From assembly GCF_900185725.1 (NCBI RefSeq), contig NZ_FYAU01000035.1, positions 186,001 through 250,000 of the forward strand: a stretch of 64,000 nt of DNA, read 5' to 3'. The translations under genes and the position numbers were made by a program. The notes under the pieces are model-generated. The model searched no databases. It worked only from the letters and a program-made list of their open reading frames with translations, and was not told where the DNA came from. The stretch is from Stappia sp. TSB10P1A. Lineage in GTDB: Bacteria; Pseudomonadota; Alphaproteobacteria; Rhizobiales; Stappiaceae. This document shows positions 44,915 through 53,643 of this stretch, in pieces; within the stretch, counting starts at the first letter, position 1, and the number at the start of each line of letters is the position of its first letter.

Positions 44915-46056
44915 CAGGCAGGGATCCCGCTGTCGGAGGGCGTGCCGACATAGTGGCGGGCGAAGCGGGGCCCGAGCGATGTCAACAGCTCGTAGCCGAT
45001 GGTGCCGGCATGGGCCGCCGTGTCGTCGACCGCGACATTGCGGCCGAACAGTTCGACGAAGGCCCCGCGGACGGCGATCTCTTCCGGGACCTCGCTGACG
45101 TCGAAGGCGCTCATGTCCATCGAGATGCGGCCGAGTGCCGGCAGGCGGTGGCCGGCAAGCCAGGCTTCGGCACCTGTCTTCGTGTCGGTGGAGCCGGCCG
45201 CGCGCAGGAAACCGTCCGCATAGCCGGCGGCGACCATGGCGACACGCATGTCGCGGGGGGCGATAAAGGTCGCGCCATAGCCGATCGCGCCGCCCTTGCG
45301 CAGCGTGTGGACCTGCAGGATGCGCGCCTCCAGCGTGACGACGGGATCGAGCCGGCTTTCCTCCAGCGCCGAGGCCTGGCCGCCATAGAGGGCGATGCCG
45401 GGGCGGGCGAGCTCGAAATGGAAGTCGGGGCCGAGGAAGATGCCGGCGGAATTGGCGAGCGAGCGAGGAACGCCGGGAAAGAGATCGGCAAGGGCGCGAA
45501 AGCGGGCGAGTTGCGCCTGGTTCATCGGGTTGCCCGGCACATCGGCACAGGCAAGATGCGACATGATCAGCGCGAGGTCGAGCGGCGGGCCGCCGGCCAC
45601 CGCCTCGGCTTCCTCCGCCGTCAGTCCGAGACGGCTGATGCCGGTGTCGACATGGAGCGCGGCAGGGCCGGGCGCGCCTGCCGCCCGCCATTCGGCGACC
45701 TCGTCCGGAGAGCCGAGGCAGGGGCGCAGGCCGTTGGCGGCGTAGAAGCTCGCTGCGCCGGGATAGAGCCCGTTGAGCACATGGATCACGGCGTCGGGCA
45801 GGTGGCGGCGAACGGTGGCGCCTTCCTGCGGCGTTGCGACGAAGTAGCTGCGGCAGCCGGCGATCCACAGCGCCTGCAGGCAAGGCGCATCGCCGAGGCC
45901 GTAGCAATCGGCCTTGACGGCGGCGCCACAGGCCGTGCCCTCGTCGAGCTGTCCGGCGAGCCGGCGCCAGTTGGCGGCAAGCGCGGCGAGGTCGACGGTG
46001 ATGCGGCCGTTGTCGCCGGGATCTGTGGCGCTGGCGCCGGAGTGGGTCTCGGTCAC
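44914..46056 (-). CDS. alr: Alanine racemase
   Basis: A 380-residue PLP enzyme supplying D-alanine for peptidoglycan. The PLP lysine is K48 in AAVKADCYGLG (most family members read KANAYG or KADAYG, so the cysteine is mildly unusual). The second base is the tyrosine in GGAIGYGATF. Other blocks are HVDTGISRLGL and ISMDMSAFDVS. It sits 25 bases after dnaB and overlaps radA by one base. Confidence 0.96.
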   Translation of the reverse strand: MTETHSGASATDPGDNGRITVDLAALAANWRRLAGQLDEGTACGAAVKADCYGLGDAPCLQALWIAGCRSYFVATPQEGATVRRHLPDAVIHVLNGLYPGAASFYAANGLRPCLGSPDEVAEWRAAGAPGPAALHVDTGISRLGLTAEEAEAVAGGPPLDLALIMSHLACADVPGNPMNQAQLARFRALADLFPGVPRSLANSAGIFLGPDFHFELARPGIALYGGQASALEESRLDPVVTLEARILQVHTLRKGGAIGYGATFIAPRDMRVAMVAAGYADGFLRAAGSTDTKTGAEAWLAGHRLPALGRISMDMSAFDVSEVPEEIAVRGAFVELFGRNVAVDDTAAHAGTIGYELLTSLGPRFARHYVGTPSDSGIPA

Positions 46057-46081
46057 ATCCCTGGTCCAGGCTCTGGCCGCG

Positions 46082-47563
46082 TCAATGCGGCTCGGGGAAT
46101 CGGTCCGGATCGGCGAGGTCGGAGAAGCGGGTGAACTCGCCCTGGAAGTGCAGGTTCACTGTGCCGGTCGGGCCGTGACGCTGCTTGGCAATGATCACTT
46201 CGGCCCGGTTGCGCACCCTGTCAAGCTTCTCCTCCCACTTGACGAAGTCTTCGGTGCCTTCCTCCGGCATCGTCTTGCCCAGGTAATACTCCTCGCGGAA
46301 CACGAAGAGCACCACGTCGGCGTCCTGCTCGATCGAGCCGGATTCGCGCAGGTCCGACAGGATGGGGCGCTTGTCGTCGCGCGATTCCACCTGGCGGGAG
46401 AGCTGGGAGAGCGCGATGATCGGCACATGCAGCTCCTTCGCCAGCGCCTTCAGCCCGGTGGTGATCTCGGTGATCTCCTGGACGCGGTTGCCGCTGTTCT
46501 TCTGCGAGCCGGTGAGGAGCTGGATATAGTCGACGATCAGCAGGTCGAGGCCGCGCTGGCGCTTGAGGCGGCGGGCACGGGCCACGAGCTGGGCGATGGA
46601 GATGCCGCCGGTCTGGTCCACATGCAGCGGGACGAGCTGCATGGTCTGGGCGGCGGCGGCGAGCTTCTCGAAGTCGTGCTCGGAAATGTCGCCGCGGCGG
46701 ATCTTCGAGGAGGAAATTTCGGTCTGCTCGGAAATGATACGGGTTGCGAGCTGCTCGGCCGACATTTCCAGCGAGAAGAAGCCGACGACGCCGCCATTGA
46801 CGGTCTTCATCGAGCCGTCCGGCTGTTCCTCGGCCATGTAGGCCTCGGCGACATTGTAGGCGATGTTGGTGGCGAGCGAGGTCTTGCCCATGGCCGGGCG
46901 GCCGGCGAGCACGATGAGGTCGGAGGGCTGGAGCCCGCCCATCAGCGCGTCGAGATCGCGCAACCCGCTGGCGATGCCCGACAGCGCGCCCTCGCGTTGG
47001 AAGGCGGCGGCCGCCATTTCGATGGTGGCGGTCAGCGCGTCGCCGAAGGATACGAAGCCGGTATCCGTGCGACCCTTTTCCGCCAGTTCGAACAGGCGCC
47101 GCTCGGCATCGTCGATCTGGGCTGCCGGCGGCATGTCGATCGGCGCGTCGAAGGCGATGTTGACCATGTCCTCGCCGATGCGGATGAGGTTCCGGCGGAT
47201 GGCGAGGTCGTAGATCGCCCGGCCGTAGTCTTCCGCATTGATGACGGAGGCGGCGTCGGCGGCGAGCCGCAGGATGTATTGCGCCGCCGACATATCGGCG
47301 ATGCGGGCGTCCTGCGGGAAGAAGGTCTTCAGCGTGATCGGCGAGGCGACCTTGCCGGCGCGGATGAGCTGGCCGGCCTTCTCGTAGATCTCCCGGTGCG
47401 GGGCGATGAAGAAGTGGTCCGGCTCGAGAAAGTCGGAGACACGGTAATAGGTCTCGTTGTTGACGATGATGGCGCCCAGAAGCTGGCGCTCGGCCTCCGC
47501 ATTGTGCGGGGCAACGCGCATCGATGCGGCGCTGGTGTCGTTCGCCGGAACGGTAGCCTTCAT
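46082..47563 (-). CDS. dnaB: Replicative DNA helicase DnaB
   Basis: A 493-residue hexameric helicase of the replication fork. The N-terminal DnaG-interacting domain (about 20-160) begins PHNAEAERQLLGAIIVN. The RecA-like domain holds Walker A AGRPAMGKTS, the sensor stretch LLIVDYIQLLTG, and LRESGSIEQDADVV. No intein is present. It leads the minus-strand block; the 429-bp gap 47564-47992 separates it from the divergent ugpB. Confidence 0.97.
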   Translation of the reverse strand: MKATVPANDTSAASMRVAPHNAEAERQLLGAIIVNNETYYRVSDFLEPDHFFIAPHREIYEKAGQLIRAGKVASPITLKTFFPQDARIADMSAAQYILRLAADAASVINAEDYGRAIYDLAIRRNLIRIGEDMVNIAFDAPIDMPPAAQIDDAERRLFELAEKGRTDTGFVSFGDALTATIEMAAAAFQREGALSGIASGLRDLDALMGGLQPSDLIVLAGRPAMGKTSLATNIAYNVAEAYMAEEQPDGSMKTVNGGVVGFFSLEMSAEQLATRIISEQTEISSSKIRRGDISEHDFEKLAAAAQTMQLVPLHVDQTGGISIAQLVARARRLKRQRGLDLLIVDYIQLLTGSQKNSGNRVQEITEITTGLKALAKELHVPIIALSQLSRQVESRDDKRPILSDLRESGSIEQDADVVLFVFREEYYLGKTMPEEGTEDFVKWEEKLDRVRNRAEVIIAKQRHGPTGTVNLHFQGEFTRFSDLADPDRFPEPH

Positions 47564-47828
47564 GACGCCTGTTTTCCCTTCTCAGCCCTTGTTCCTAGCG
47601 GAGGCGGAAGGAGGGGGGAAGCGCAAAACCCGGGCAGCAGGTTTTCCACGAAAGGAACGGGGAAAACGCCGCCGTCCGGTTGACGTGGCGAGCCGACTTC
47701 GTTCCGCCGGCAAAGGGCCTGACAGCGGCCTTGACCCCGCGCATGACAGGAGTTTGACCGCCTTGTCCGCAGGCGCTGGGGGAACGGGGCGGATCGGCGA
47801 TTCCATACGTGCAAACGGGCTCTTGCGT

Positions 47829-47879
47829 CCGTCATGGAAGTGTCGCTTAATGTTCATGTGAGCGACATAAGGCGTTCAT
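47829..47879 (+). promoter_or_regulatory. Pho-box array (five PhoB half-sites) upstream of ugpB
   Basis: Five 7-base half-sites each separated by exactly four bases start at 47829, 47840, 47851, 47862 and 47873: CCGTCAT, GTGTCGC, TGTTCAT, GCGACAT, CGTTCAT. The consensus PhoB half-site is CTGTCAT with the same 11-base period. A -10-like TACGAA starts at 47890, ten bases after the last half-site, as in Pho promoters. PhoB activation under phosphate starvation is the natural inference for ugp. The rest of the gap 47564-47992 holds no gene. Confidence 0.7.
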
Positions 47880-47992
47880 ATGAAACAAATACGAAATGCG
47901 GAGAGTTTCGTTCAACGCGCCTTCCATGCCGGAAGCCGTGTTGGCCAGAACCGCATGTCGGGCCGGTTGCCCGAGCTTTGGGAGAGCAAAAC

Positions 47993-49312
47993 ATGGCTTA
48001 TCGCAAGACCCTGGCCGGTCTGGTCGCCGCAACGATGCTTGCCGGCAGCACCACCGCGTCCTTCGCCGCTACCGAGATCCAGTGGTGGCATGCCTTTACC
48101 GGCCGACTCGCCGATCTGCTGAACGAGCAAGTCGAGAAGTTCAACGCCTCGCAGAGCGACTATGTCGTCGTCGCCTCGCACAAGGGCAATTATTCCGAGG
48201 CGCTGAATGCCGGCATCGCCGCCTTCCGCGCCGGCGAGCAGCCGCACATCCTTCAGGTCTTCGAAGTCGGCACCGCCACGATGATGGCCGCCAAGGGCGC
48301 CATCAAGCCGGTCTACGAGCTGATGGCCGAGGCCGGCAAGCCGATGGACCAGAGCGCCTATCTCGCCTCCGTCGCCGGCTACTACACCACCACTGCCGGC
48401 GAGATGCTGTCGTTCCCCTACAACTCCTCGACCCCGGTTCTCTACGTCAACAGTGACGCCCTGCAGGCGGCCGGGATCGCCCCGGACGTCGACCTCACCA
48501 CCTGGGAAAAGGTCGGCGAGGTGCTGGACACGCTGAAGGCTGCCGGTGCGGCCTGCCCGCTGACGACCGCCTGGCAGAGCTGGGTGCATCTGGAGACCCT
48601 GTCGGCCTATCATGACGCTCCGTTCGCCACCAAGGAGAACGGTTTCGCCGGCACCGACACCGAACTGACCTTCAACGGTCCCGTTCAGGTTGCCCATATC
48701 GAGGCGATGGGCCAGTGGGCCAAGGACGGCAAGTTCATCTATGCCGGTCGTCGCAACGAAAGCGGTGCCCGCTTCCGCGCCGGCGAATGCGCGCTGTTCA
48801 CCGAATCCTCGGCCGGCTATGCCGGCGTGAAGGCCGAGGCGCAGTTCGCCTTCGAGATCCGTCCGCTGCCGTACTGGGCTTCGGTCGAGGCCGCGCCGCT
48901 CAACACGATCATCGGCGGCGCTTCGCTGTGGGTGATGGCCGGCCACAAGGCCGAGGAATATGCCGGCGTTGCCGAGTTCCTGAACTTCCTGTCGTCGGCC
49001 GAAATCCAGGCCAAGTGGCACCAGGATACCGGCTATCTGCCGATCACCTATGCCGCCTTCGACACGACCAAGGCGTCCGGCTTCTACGAGGCCAATCCGG
49101 GCACGGACATCGCCGTCATCCAGATGACCGGCAAGGCGCCGACGGCCAACTCGAAGGGCCTGCGGCTGGGCAGCTTCGACCAGATCCGCGGCATCATCGA
49201 CGAGGAACTGGAAGCGGTGTGGGCTGGCGACAAGTCGGCGAAGGACGCGCTGGATACGGCCGTGGAACGCGGCAACCAGTTGCTGCGCCGCTTCGAGCAG
49301 GCCAACCGCTGA
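47993..49312 (+). CDS. ugpB: sn-glycerol-3-phosphate ABC transporter, substrate-binding protein
   Basis: A 439-residue periplasmic protein with a signal peptide (cleavage after about residue 25, SFA|AT). It follows E. coli UgpB closely by eye: WWHAFTGRL at the mature start, KGNYSEALNAGIAAFRAGEQ, VGTATMMAAKGAIKPVY, NSSTPVLYVNSDAL, IIGGASLWVM, WHQDTGYLPIT and TAVERGNQLLRRFE at the C terminus. It binds glycerol-3-phosphate and its diesters. The start at 47993 follows GGGAGAGC. A stem-loop after the stop separates it from ugpA. Confidence 0.96.
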   Translation: MAYRKTLAGLVAATMLAGSTTASFAATEIQWWHAFTGRLADLLNEQVEKFNASQSDYVVVASHKGNYSEALNAGIAAFRAGEQPHILQVFEVGTATMMAAKGAIKPVYELMAEAGKPMDQSAYLASVAGYYTTTAGEMLSFPYNSSTPVLYVNSDALQAAGIAPDVDLTTWEKVGEVLDTLKAAGAACPLTTAWQSWVHLETLSAYHDAPFATKENGFAGTDTELTFNGPVQVAHIEAMGQWAKDGKFIYAGRRNESGARFRAGECALFTESSAGYAGVKAEAQFAFEIRPLPYWASVEAAPLNTIIGGASLWVMAGHKAEEYAGVAEFLNFLSSAEIQAKWHQDTGYLPITYAAFDTTKASGFYEANPGTDIAVIQMTGKAPTANSKGLRLGSFDQIRGIIDEELEAVWAGDKSAKDALDTAVERGNQLLRRFEQANR

Positions 49313-49327
49313 TCTCCTGAAACGGCC

Positions 49328-49354
49328 GCGGAAGCACGGCGCGCCCGCTTCCGC
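49328..49354 (+). other. Stem-loop between ugpB and ugpA
   Basis: GCGGAAGC/GCTTCCGC forms an 8-bp stem with an 11-base loop, without a U-tract, 16 bases after ugpB. Such intercistronic hairpins often keep the binding-protein mRNA more abundant than the permease mRNA. A looser AAACGG/CCGTTT pairing lies downstream near 49374-49402. Confidence 0.5.
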
Positions 49355-49449
49355 GCCCACCCCGAGAAACGGGAAACGGTCCAGCGATCCGCCGGGCCGT
49401 TTTCGCCCGTCGGCGAGGCTGCCGGGCTGACCAGCCGGGATCGTGCGCC

Positions 49450-50331
49450 ATGCACAAACACGTCGTCTTCAACAACCGGGTGCTGCCCTATCTGCTGCTC
49501 GCGCCGCAGATCCTGGTGACGCTCGTCTTCTTCTTCTGGCCGGCGGGCCAGGCGATCTACCAATCGGCCTATATCCCCGATCCCTTCGGCCTGTCCTCGC
49601 AGTTCGTCGGCTTCGGCAATTTCGAGTTCCTGCTGCGCGATCGCTACTATCTCGCCTCGTTCAAGACCACGGTGGTGTTCTCGACCCTGGTTACGGTGGT
49701 GTCGATGGGCGCCGCGCTCTGGCTGGCGGTGATGGCCGACCGGGTGATCAAGGGCTCAAGCGCCTACAAGACGCTGCTGGTGTGGCCCTATGCGGTGGCC
49801 CCGGCGGTCGCCGGCGTGCTGTGGCTGTTCATGTTCAATCCCAATGTCGGCCTGGTCGCCTGGTATCTGAAGGCGATGGGCTACAACTGGAACCATGTGC
49901 TGAACGGCGATGAGGCGATGGGGCTCGTCGTCGTCGCCTCCGCCTGGCGCCAGATCAGCTACAATTTCCTGTTCTTCCTGGCCGGCCTGCAGGCGATCCC
50001 GAGAAGCGTGATCGAGGCGGCGGCCATCGACGGGGCAAGCTTTGCCCGCCGCTTCTGGACCATCGTCTTCCCGCTGCTGTCGCCGACCACGTTCTTCCTG
50101 CTGGTGGTCAACGTCGTCTATGCCTTCTTCGAGACGTTCGGCGTCATCCATACGATCACCGGCGGCGGCCCGCAGCAGGCGACGACGATCCTCGTCTACA
50201 AGGTGTTTTCCGACGGCTTCGTCGGCCAGGACCTCGGCTCGTCGGCGGCCCAGTCGGTCATCCTTCTCTTCGTGGTCGGGCTGCTGACGGTGGTCCAGTT
50301 CCGCTACATCGAACGCAAGGTGCACTACTGA
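49450..50331 (+). CDS. ugpA: sn-glycerol-3-phosphate ABC transporter, permease
   Basis: A 293-residue inner-membrane subunit with six hydrophobic segments. The EAA loop that contacts the ATPase is [19 protein letters not shown], followed by PLLSPT. Start and end sequences ([31 protein letters not shown]) match UgpA. Its stop overlaps the ugpE start by one base. Confidence 0.95.
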   Translation: MHKHVVFNNRVLPYLLLAPQILVTLVFFFWPAGQAIYQSAYIPDPFGLSSQFVGFGNFEFLLRDRYYLASFKTTVVFSTLVTVVSMGAALWLAVMADRVIKGSSAYKTLLVWPYAVAPAVAGVLWLFMFNPNVGLVAWYLKAMGYNWNHVLNGDEAMGLVVVASAWRQISYNFLFFLAGLQAIPRSVIEAAAIDGASFARRFWTIVFPLLSPTTFFLLVVNVVYAFFETFGVIHTITGGGPQQATTILVYKVFSDGFVGQDLGSSAAQSVILLFVVGLLTVVQFRYIERKVHY

Positions 50332-51176
50332 TGAGCGGCATGGTCGAAAAACGCGGGCTCGGCATCTGGCTGACCCATCTCGGGCTGATCATCGGCATCG
50401 CCATCATCTGCTTTCCGATCTACATGGCCTTCGTCGCCTCGACGGTGACGCAGCCGGAAATCGCCCGTCCGCCGATGCCGCTCATTCCCGGGCCGCATCT
50501 GATCGACAACTACACGGCCGCATTGACCCGGGGCGTCAACTCGCCGGTCCTGCTGATGCTGTTCAATTCCAGCGTGATGGCGCTCGGCATCACCATCGGC
50601 AAGATCGTGATCTCGATCATCTCCGCCTATGCGATCGTCTATTTCCGCTTTCCGTTCCGCATGGCGTTCTTCTGGATGATCTTCCTGACCCTGATGCTCC
50701 CCGTCGAGGTGCGCATCGTGCCGACCTACGAGGTCGTCGCCGGGTTCGGAATGCTCAATTCCTACACCGGCCTGATCCTGCCGCTTGTCGCCTCGGCGAC
50801 CGCGACCTTCCTGTTCCGCCAGTTCTTCCTGACAGTTCCGGACGAGTTGATCGAGGCGGCGCGGGTCGATGGGGCCGGGCCGGTGCGATTCTTCCTCGAC
50901 ATCCTGCTGCCGATGTCGCGGACTAACATCGCCGCGCTGTTCGTGATCCTCTTCATCTACGGCTGGAACCAGTATCTCTGGCCGCTGCTGATCACCACCA
51001 AGCCGGAGATGAACACCATCGTGATGGGCATCAAGCAGATGTTCCCGTCCGGCGACGACATCGCCAACTGGCCGGTGATCATGGCGACGACGCTGCTCGC
51101 GATGCTGCCGCCTGTCGCCGTCGTCATCTTCATGCAGGGGCTCTTCGTGAAGGGGCTCGTGGAAAGCGAGAAATAG
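50331..51176 (+). CDS. ugpE: sn-glycerol-3-phosphate ABC transporter, permease
   Basis: A 281-residue partner of UgpA with six hydrophobic segments. The EAA loop is [20 protein letters not shown], and [20 protein letters not shown] is characteristic of UgpE. The C terminus ([11 protein letters not shown]) also fits. It is coupled to ugpA upstream and ends five bases before ugpC. Confidence 0.95.
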   Translation: MSGMVEKRGLGIWLTHLGLIIGIAIICFPIYMAFVASTVTQPEIARPPMPLIPGPHLIDNYTAALTRGVNSPVLLMLFNSSVMALGITIGKIVISIISAYAIVYFRFPFRMAFFWMIFLTLMLPVEVRIVPTYEVVAGFGMLNSYTGLILPLVASATATFLFRQFFLTVPDELIEAARVDGAGPVRFFLDILLPMSRTNIAALFVILFIYGWNQYLWPLLITTKPEMNTIVMGIKQMFPSGDDIANWPVIMATTLLAMLPPVAVVIFMQGLFVKGLVESEK

Positions 51177-51181
51177 GTTCC

Positions 51182-52234
51182 ATGGCGAAGATCGGTTTTT
51201 CGAATGTCCGCAAGTCCTACGGCCCCACCGAGGTCATCCACGGGGTCGACGCGGAAATCGCCGATGGCGAACTGATCGTCATCGTCGGGCCGTCGGGCTG
51301 CGGTAAGTCCACCTTGCTGCGCATGGTGGCGGGGCTGGAGACCATCACCGCGGGCGAGATCCGCATCGGCGACCGGGTGGTCAACGATCTGGAACCGCGC
51401 GAGCGCGACATCGCCATGGTGTTCCAGAACTACGCGCTCTATCCGCATATGTCCGTCTTCGACAACATGGCGTACGGGCTGAAGATTGCCGGCGTTCCCA
51501 AGGCGGAGATCGCCGAACGGGTCGCGCAGGCGGCGAAGATGCTGGAACTCGAGCCGTATCTCGACCGCAAGCCGCGCCAGCTTTCCGGCGGCCAGCGCCA
51601 GCGTGTCGCGATGGGCCGGGCGATCGTGCGCAAGCCATCGGTCTTCCTGTTCGACGAGCCGCTGTCGAACCTCGATGCCAAGCTGCGCGTGCAGATGCGC
51701 GTGGAGATCAAGACGCTGCAGCGCCGCCTCGGCGTCACCTCGCTCTATGTCACCCACGATCAGGTCGAGGCCATGACCATGGCCGACCGCATCATCGTTA
51801 TGAACGGCGGCAATGCCGAGCAGGTCGGCACGCCGCTCGCCGTCTATCACAAGCCGGCGACGGTCTTTGTCGGCGGCTTCATCGGTTCGCCGCCGATGAA
51901 CTTCCTGCAGGCGGCGCGGCTTCAGGCAAGCGGGTTGCTGCGCAAGGTGGCGGAGGTCGGCGGGGCGGCCGGCGCGCTCAATACGGTTGGCGTGCGGCCG
52001 GAGCATCTTGCCTTCTGCTCGGAAGGCGAGGCGGTGCTGTCGGGCAAGCTGATGATCGCCGAGGCTCTCGGCGCGGAAACACTGGCCCATGTGGAACTCG
52101 ACGACGGCGAGCGGATGATCGTGCGCATCGAGGGCGGACGCGAGGTTCCGGCGGCCGGCGCGCGGGTGCATCTGTCCTGCACGTCCGAGCATCTGCACTA
52201 TTTCGGCGCCGACGGGAAGCGGCTGCCCGATTGA
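51182..52234 (+). CDS. ugpC: sn-glycerol-3-phosphate ABC transporter, ATP-binding protein
   Basis: A 350-residue CUT1-type ATPase (MalK-like). Walker A is GPSGCGKS at 36-43, the signature is LSGGQRQRV near residue 136, and Walker B is [12 protein letters not shown], followed by a switch histidine in [10 protein letters not shown]. The C-terminal third is the TOBE regulatory domain with GVRPEHL. Five bases after ugpE and last in the operon; no ugpQ phosphodiesterase gene follows. A hairpin terminator stands 15 bases after the stop. Confidence 0.95.
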   Translation: MAKIGFSNVRKSYGPTEVIHGVDAEIADGELIVIVGPSGCGKSTLLRMVAGLETITAGEIRIGDRVVNDLEPRERDIAMVFQNYALYPHMSVFDNMAYGLKIAGVPKAEIAERVAQAAKMLELEPYLDRKPRQLSGGQRQRVAMGRAIVRKPSVFLFDEPLSNLDAKLRVQMRVEIKTLQRRLGVTSLYVTHDQVEAMTMADRIIVMNGGNAEQVGTPLAVYHKPATVFVGGFIGSPPMNFLQAARLQASGLLRKVAEVGGAAGALNTVGVRPEHLAFCSEGEAVLSGKLMIAEALGAETLAHVELDDGERMIVRIEGGREVPAAGARVHLSCTSEHLHYFGADGKRLPD

Positions 52235-52249
52235 CCTGGACAACAAGTC

Positions 52250-52276
52250 CGGCCGGCGTTCGATTGGCGCCGGCCG
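52250..52276 (+). terminator. Terminator of the ugp operon
   Basis: A 9-bp GC stem (CGGCCGGCG/CGCCGGCCG) with a 9-base loop, followed by TCCGTCTTCGTCCT, between convergent ugpC and the M20 peptidase gene. Confidence 0.6.
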
Positions 52277-52289
52277 TCCGTCTTCGTCC

Positions 52290-53423
52290 TCACTCCAGCG
52301 TTTCGATCAGCCGGACCATGAGTTGCATCCGCTCGCCCAAGGAGGGGATGAGGATGTGCTCGTTGAGGGTGTGGACGTCGTCGCCGTCGGGCCCGAGCCC
52401 GTCGAGCGTCGGAACCTTGTCGGCGATGAAATTCCCGTCCGAGCCGCCGCCGGTCGTCTCGCCGATCAGCTCGAAGCCGATTTCGGCGGCCAGTCCCGCC
52501 GCGTGGTCGAACAGCGCCTTGCTGGCCGGCGATTGCTCGAACGGCTGGCGATTCATGCCGCCGGTGATCGTCAGCCTGGTGTCCGGCGTTTTCGGCGCAA
52601 GGCCGGTAATGCGGGCGACCATCTCCTCGGCCGCCGTGAGCGTCGGTACGCGCAGGTCGATCTCGGCGCTCGCGAATTGCGGTACGACATTGGTGCCACT
52701 GCCGCCGCGAATCTCGCCGACATTGACGGTGATCTCGCGGTCATAGTCGGTCATCGCCTCCAGCGCGATGATCTGGTGGGCAAGCTCGGTCACCGCGCTG
52801 CGGCCCTGCCAGTGACGGGCGCCGGCATGGGCGGGGCGGCCCTCCACCTTCAGCGTGAAACGGCCGACGCCCTTGCGGGCGGTGACCACATGGCCGCCAT
52901 TGCGGGCGGGCTCGGTCACGAGGGCGTATTTGGCTGCACCGCCGAGCCGCTCGATGAGCGGCCGCGAGGTCGGGCTGCCGACCTCCTCGTCCGAGGTGAA
53001 GAGGATGCTGACCGCGAGGGCAGGGGGCGTGGCCCCGGCCTTGATGTCGGCCGCGACCTTGCGCATGGCGGCAAGGCCGTTATAGGCGCCGCCCTTCATG
53101 TCGCAGATGCCGGGACCGTAACAGCGGTCGCCTTCGATGCGAATCGGCAGGTCCTTGTCGATGGTGCCGCGTGGGTGAACGGTGTCGAGATGCGACAGGA
53201 AGAGAATGCCAGGCGCGGAGTGGTCGCCCCAGGGTGAGCGCACCAGCAGGTGGTCGCCATGGCCGTCGCGGCCGGGAAAGCGCTCGGTGGTGGCGCCGAA
53301 CGCCTCGGCCTGCGCAGCGACGAGATCCATCAGCCGGTTGAGCCCCTCGACATCCGGCGTGTGCGTCTCGATGCGTACCCAGTCAAGCAGGCCGGCGAGC
53401 AACTCCTCCGACGACGGCTTCAT
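52290..53423 (-). CDS. M20-family metallopeptidase (carboxypeptidase G2/ArgE-like)
   Basis: A 377-residue two-zinc hydrolase. Metal ligands and catalysts appear in order: FLSHLDTVHPRG (His and the following Asp), GICDMKGG (bridging Asp), FTSDEEVGS (general base Glu and ligand Glu), LVTEPARNG, and the C-terminal histidine in DDVHTLNEH. The lid domain (about 170-290) contains GRPAHAGARHWQGRSA. The set matches glutamate carboxypeptidase/CPG2-like members, but the natural substrate is unknown. The ATG at 53423 has GAGGA upstream. It is convergent with ugpC. Confidence 0.88.
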   Translation of the reverse strand: MKPSSEELLAGLLDWVRIETHTPDVEGLNRLMDLVAAQAEAFGATTERFPGRDGHGDHLLVRSPWGDHSAPGILFLSHLDTVHPRGTIDKDLPIRIEGDRCYGPGICDMKGGAYNGLAAMRKVAADIKAGATPPALAVSILFTSDEEVGSPTSRPLIERLGGAAKYALVTEPARNGGHVVTARKGVGRFTLKVEGRPAHAGARHWQGRSAVTELAHQIIALEAMTDYDREITVNVGEIRGGSGTNVVPQFASAEIDLRVPTLTAAEEMVARITGLAPKTPDTRLTITGGMNRQPFEQSPASKALFDHAAGLAAEIGFELIGETTGGGSDGNFIADKVPTLDGLGPDGDDVHTLNEHILIPSLGERMQLMVRLIETLE

Positions 53424-53564
53424 GTCTATCCTCATGTGATGTGAAAGAAAATCGGGCAGGAGTGCCATGTTAGCCAGCTGTTTCGCTGTTAGCGAGGGGC
53501 AATGACGATGGGTGGGACGGCACGGCTTGCGAGCAACCGAAGCCGTAGCGTCGTGGGACGAAAA

Positions 53565-53590
53565 AAGCGCCGGCCCGAGGGCCGACGCTT
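53565..53590 (-). terminator. Rho-independent terminator of the chemoreceptor gene
   Basis: An 11-bp stem with one mismatch (AAGCGCCGGCC/GGCCGACGCTT) and loop CGAG is followed on the minus strand by a run of T bases (complement of 53561-53566). Confidence 0.85.
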
Positions 53591-53643
53591 CACGTTTGCT
53601 CCTTCCGCCCAGAGAGGTGGAGGCCTGGGAGGCGGAGGCCTGG

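Noticed and set aside
43517-45907. A 796-codon frame that would extend RadA upstream through alr
   Set aside because: The extension is an out-of-frame reading of alr; RadA begins at 44914 with its zinc finger and overlaps the alr stop by one base.
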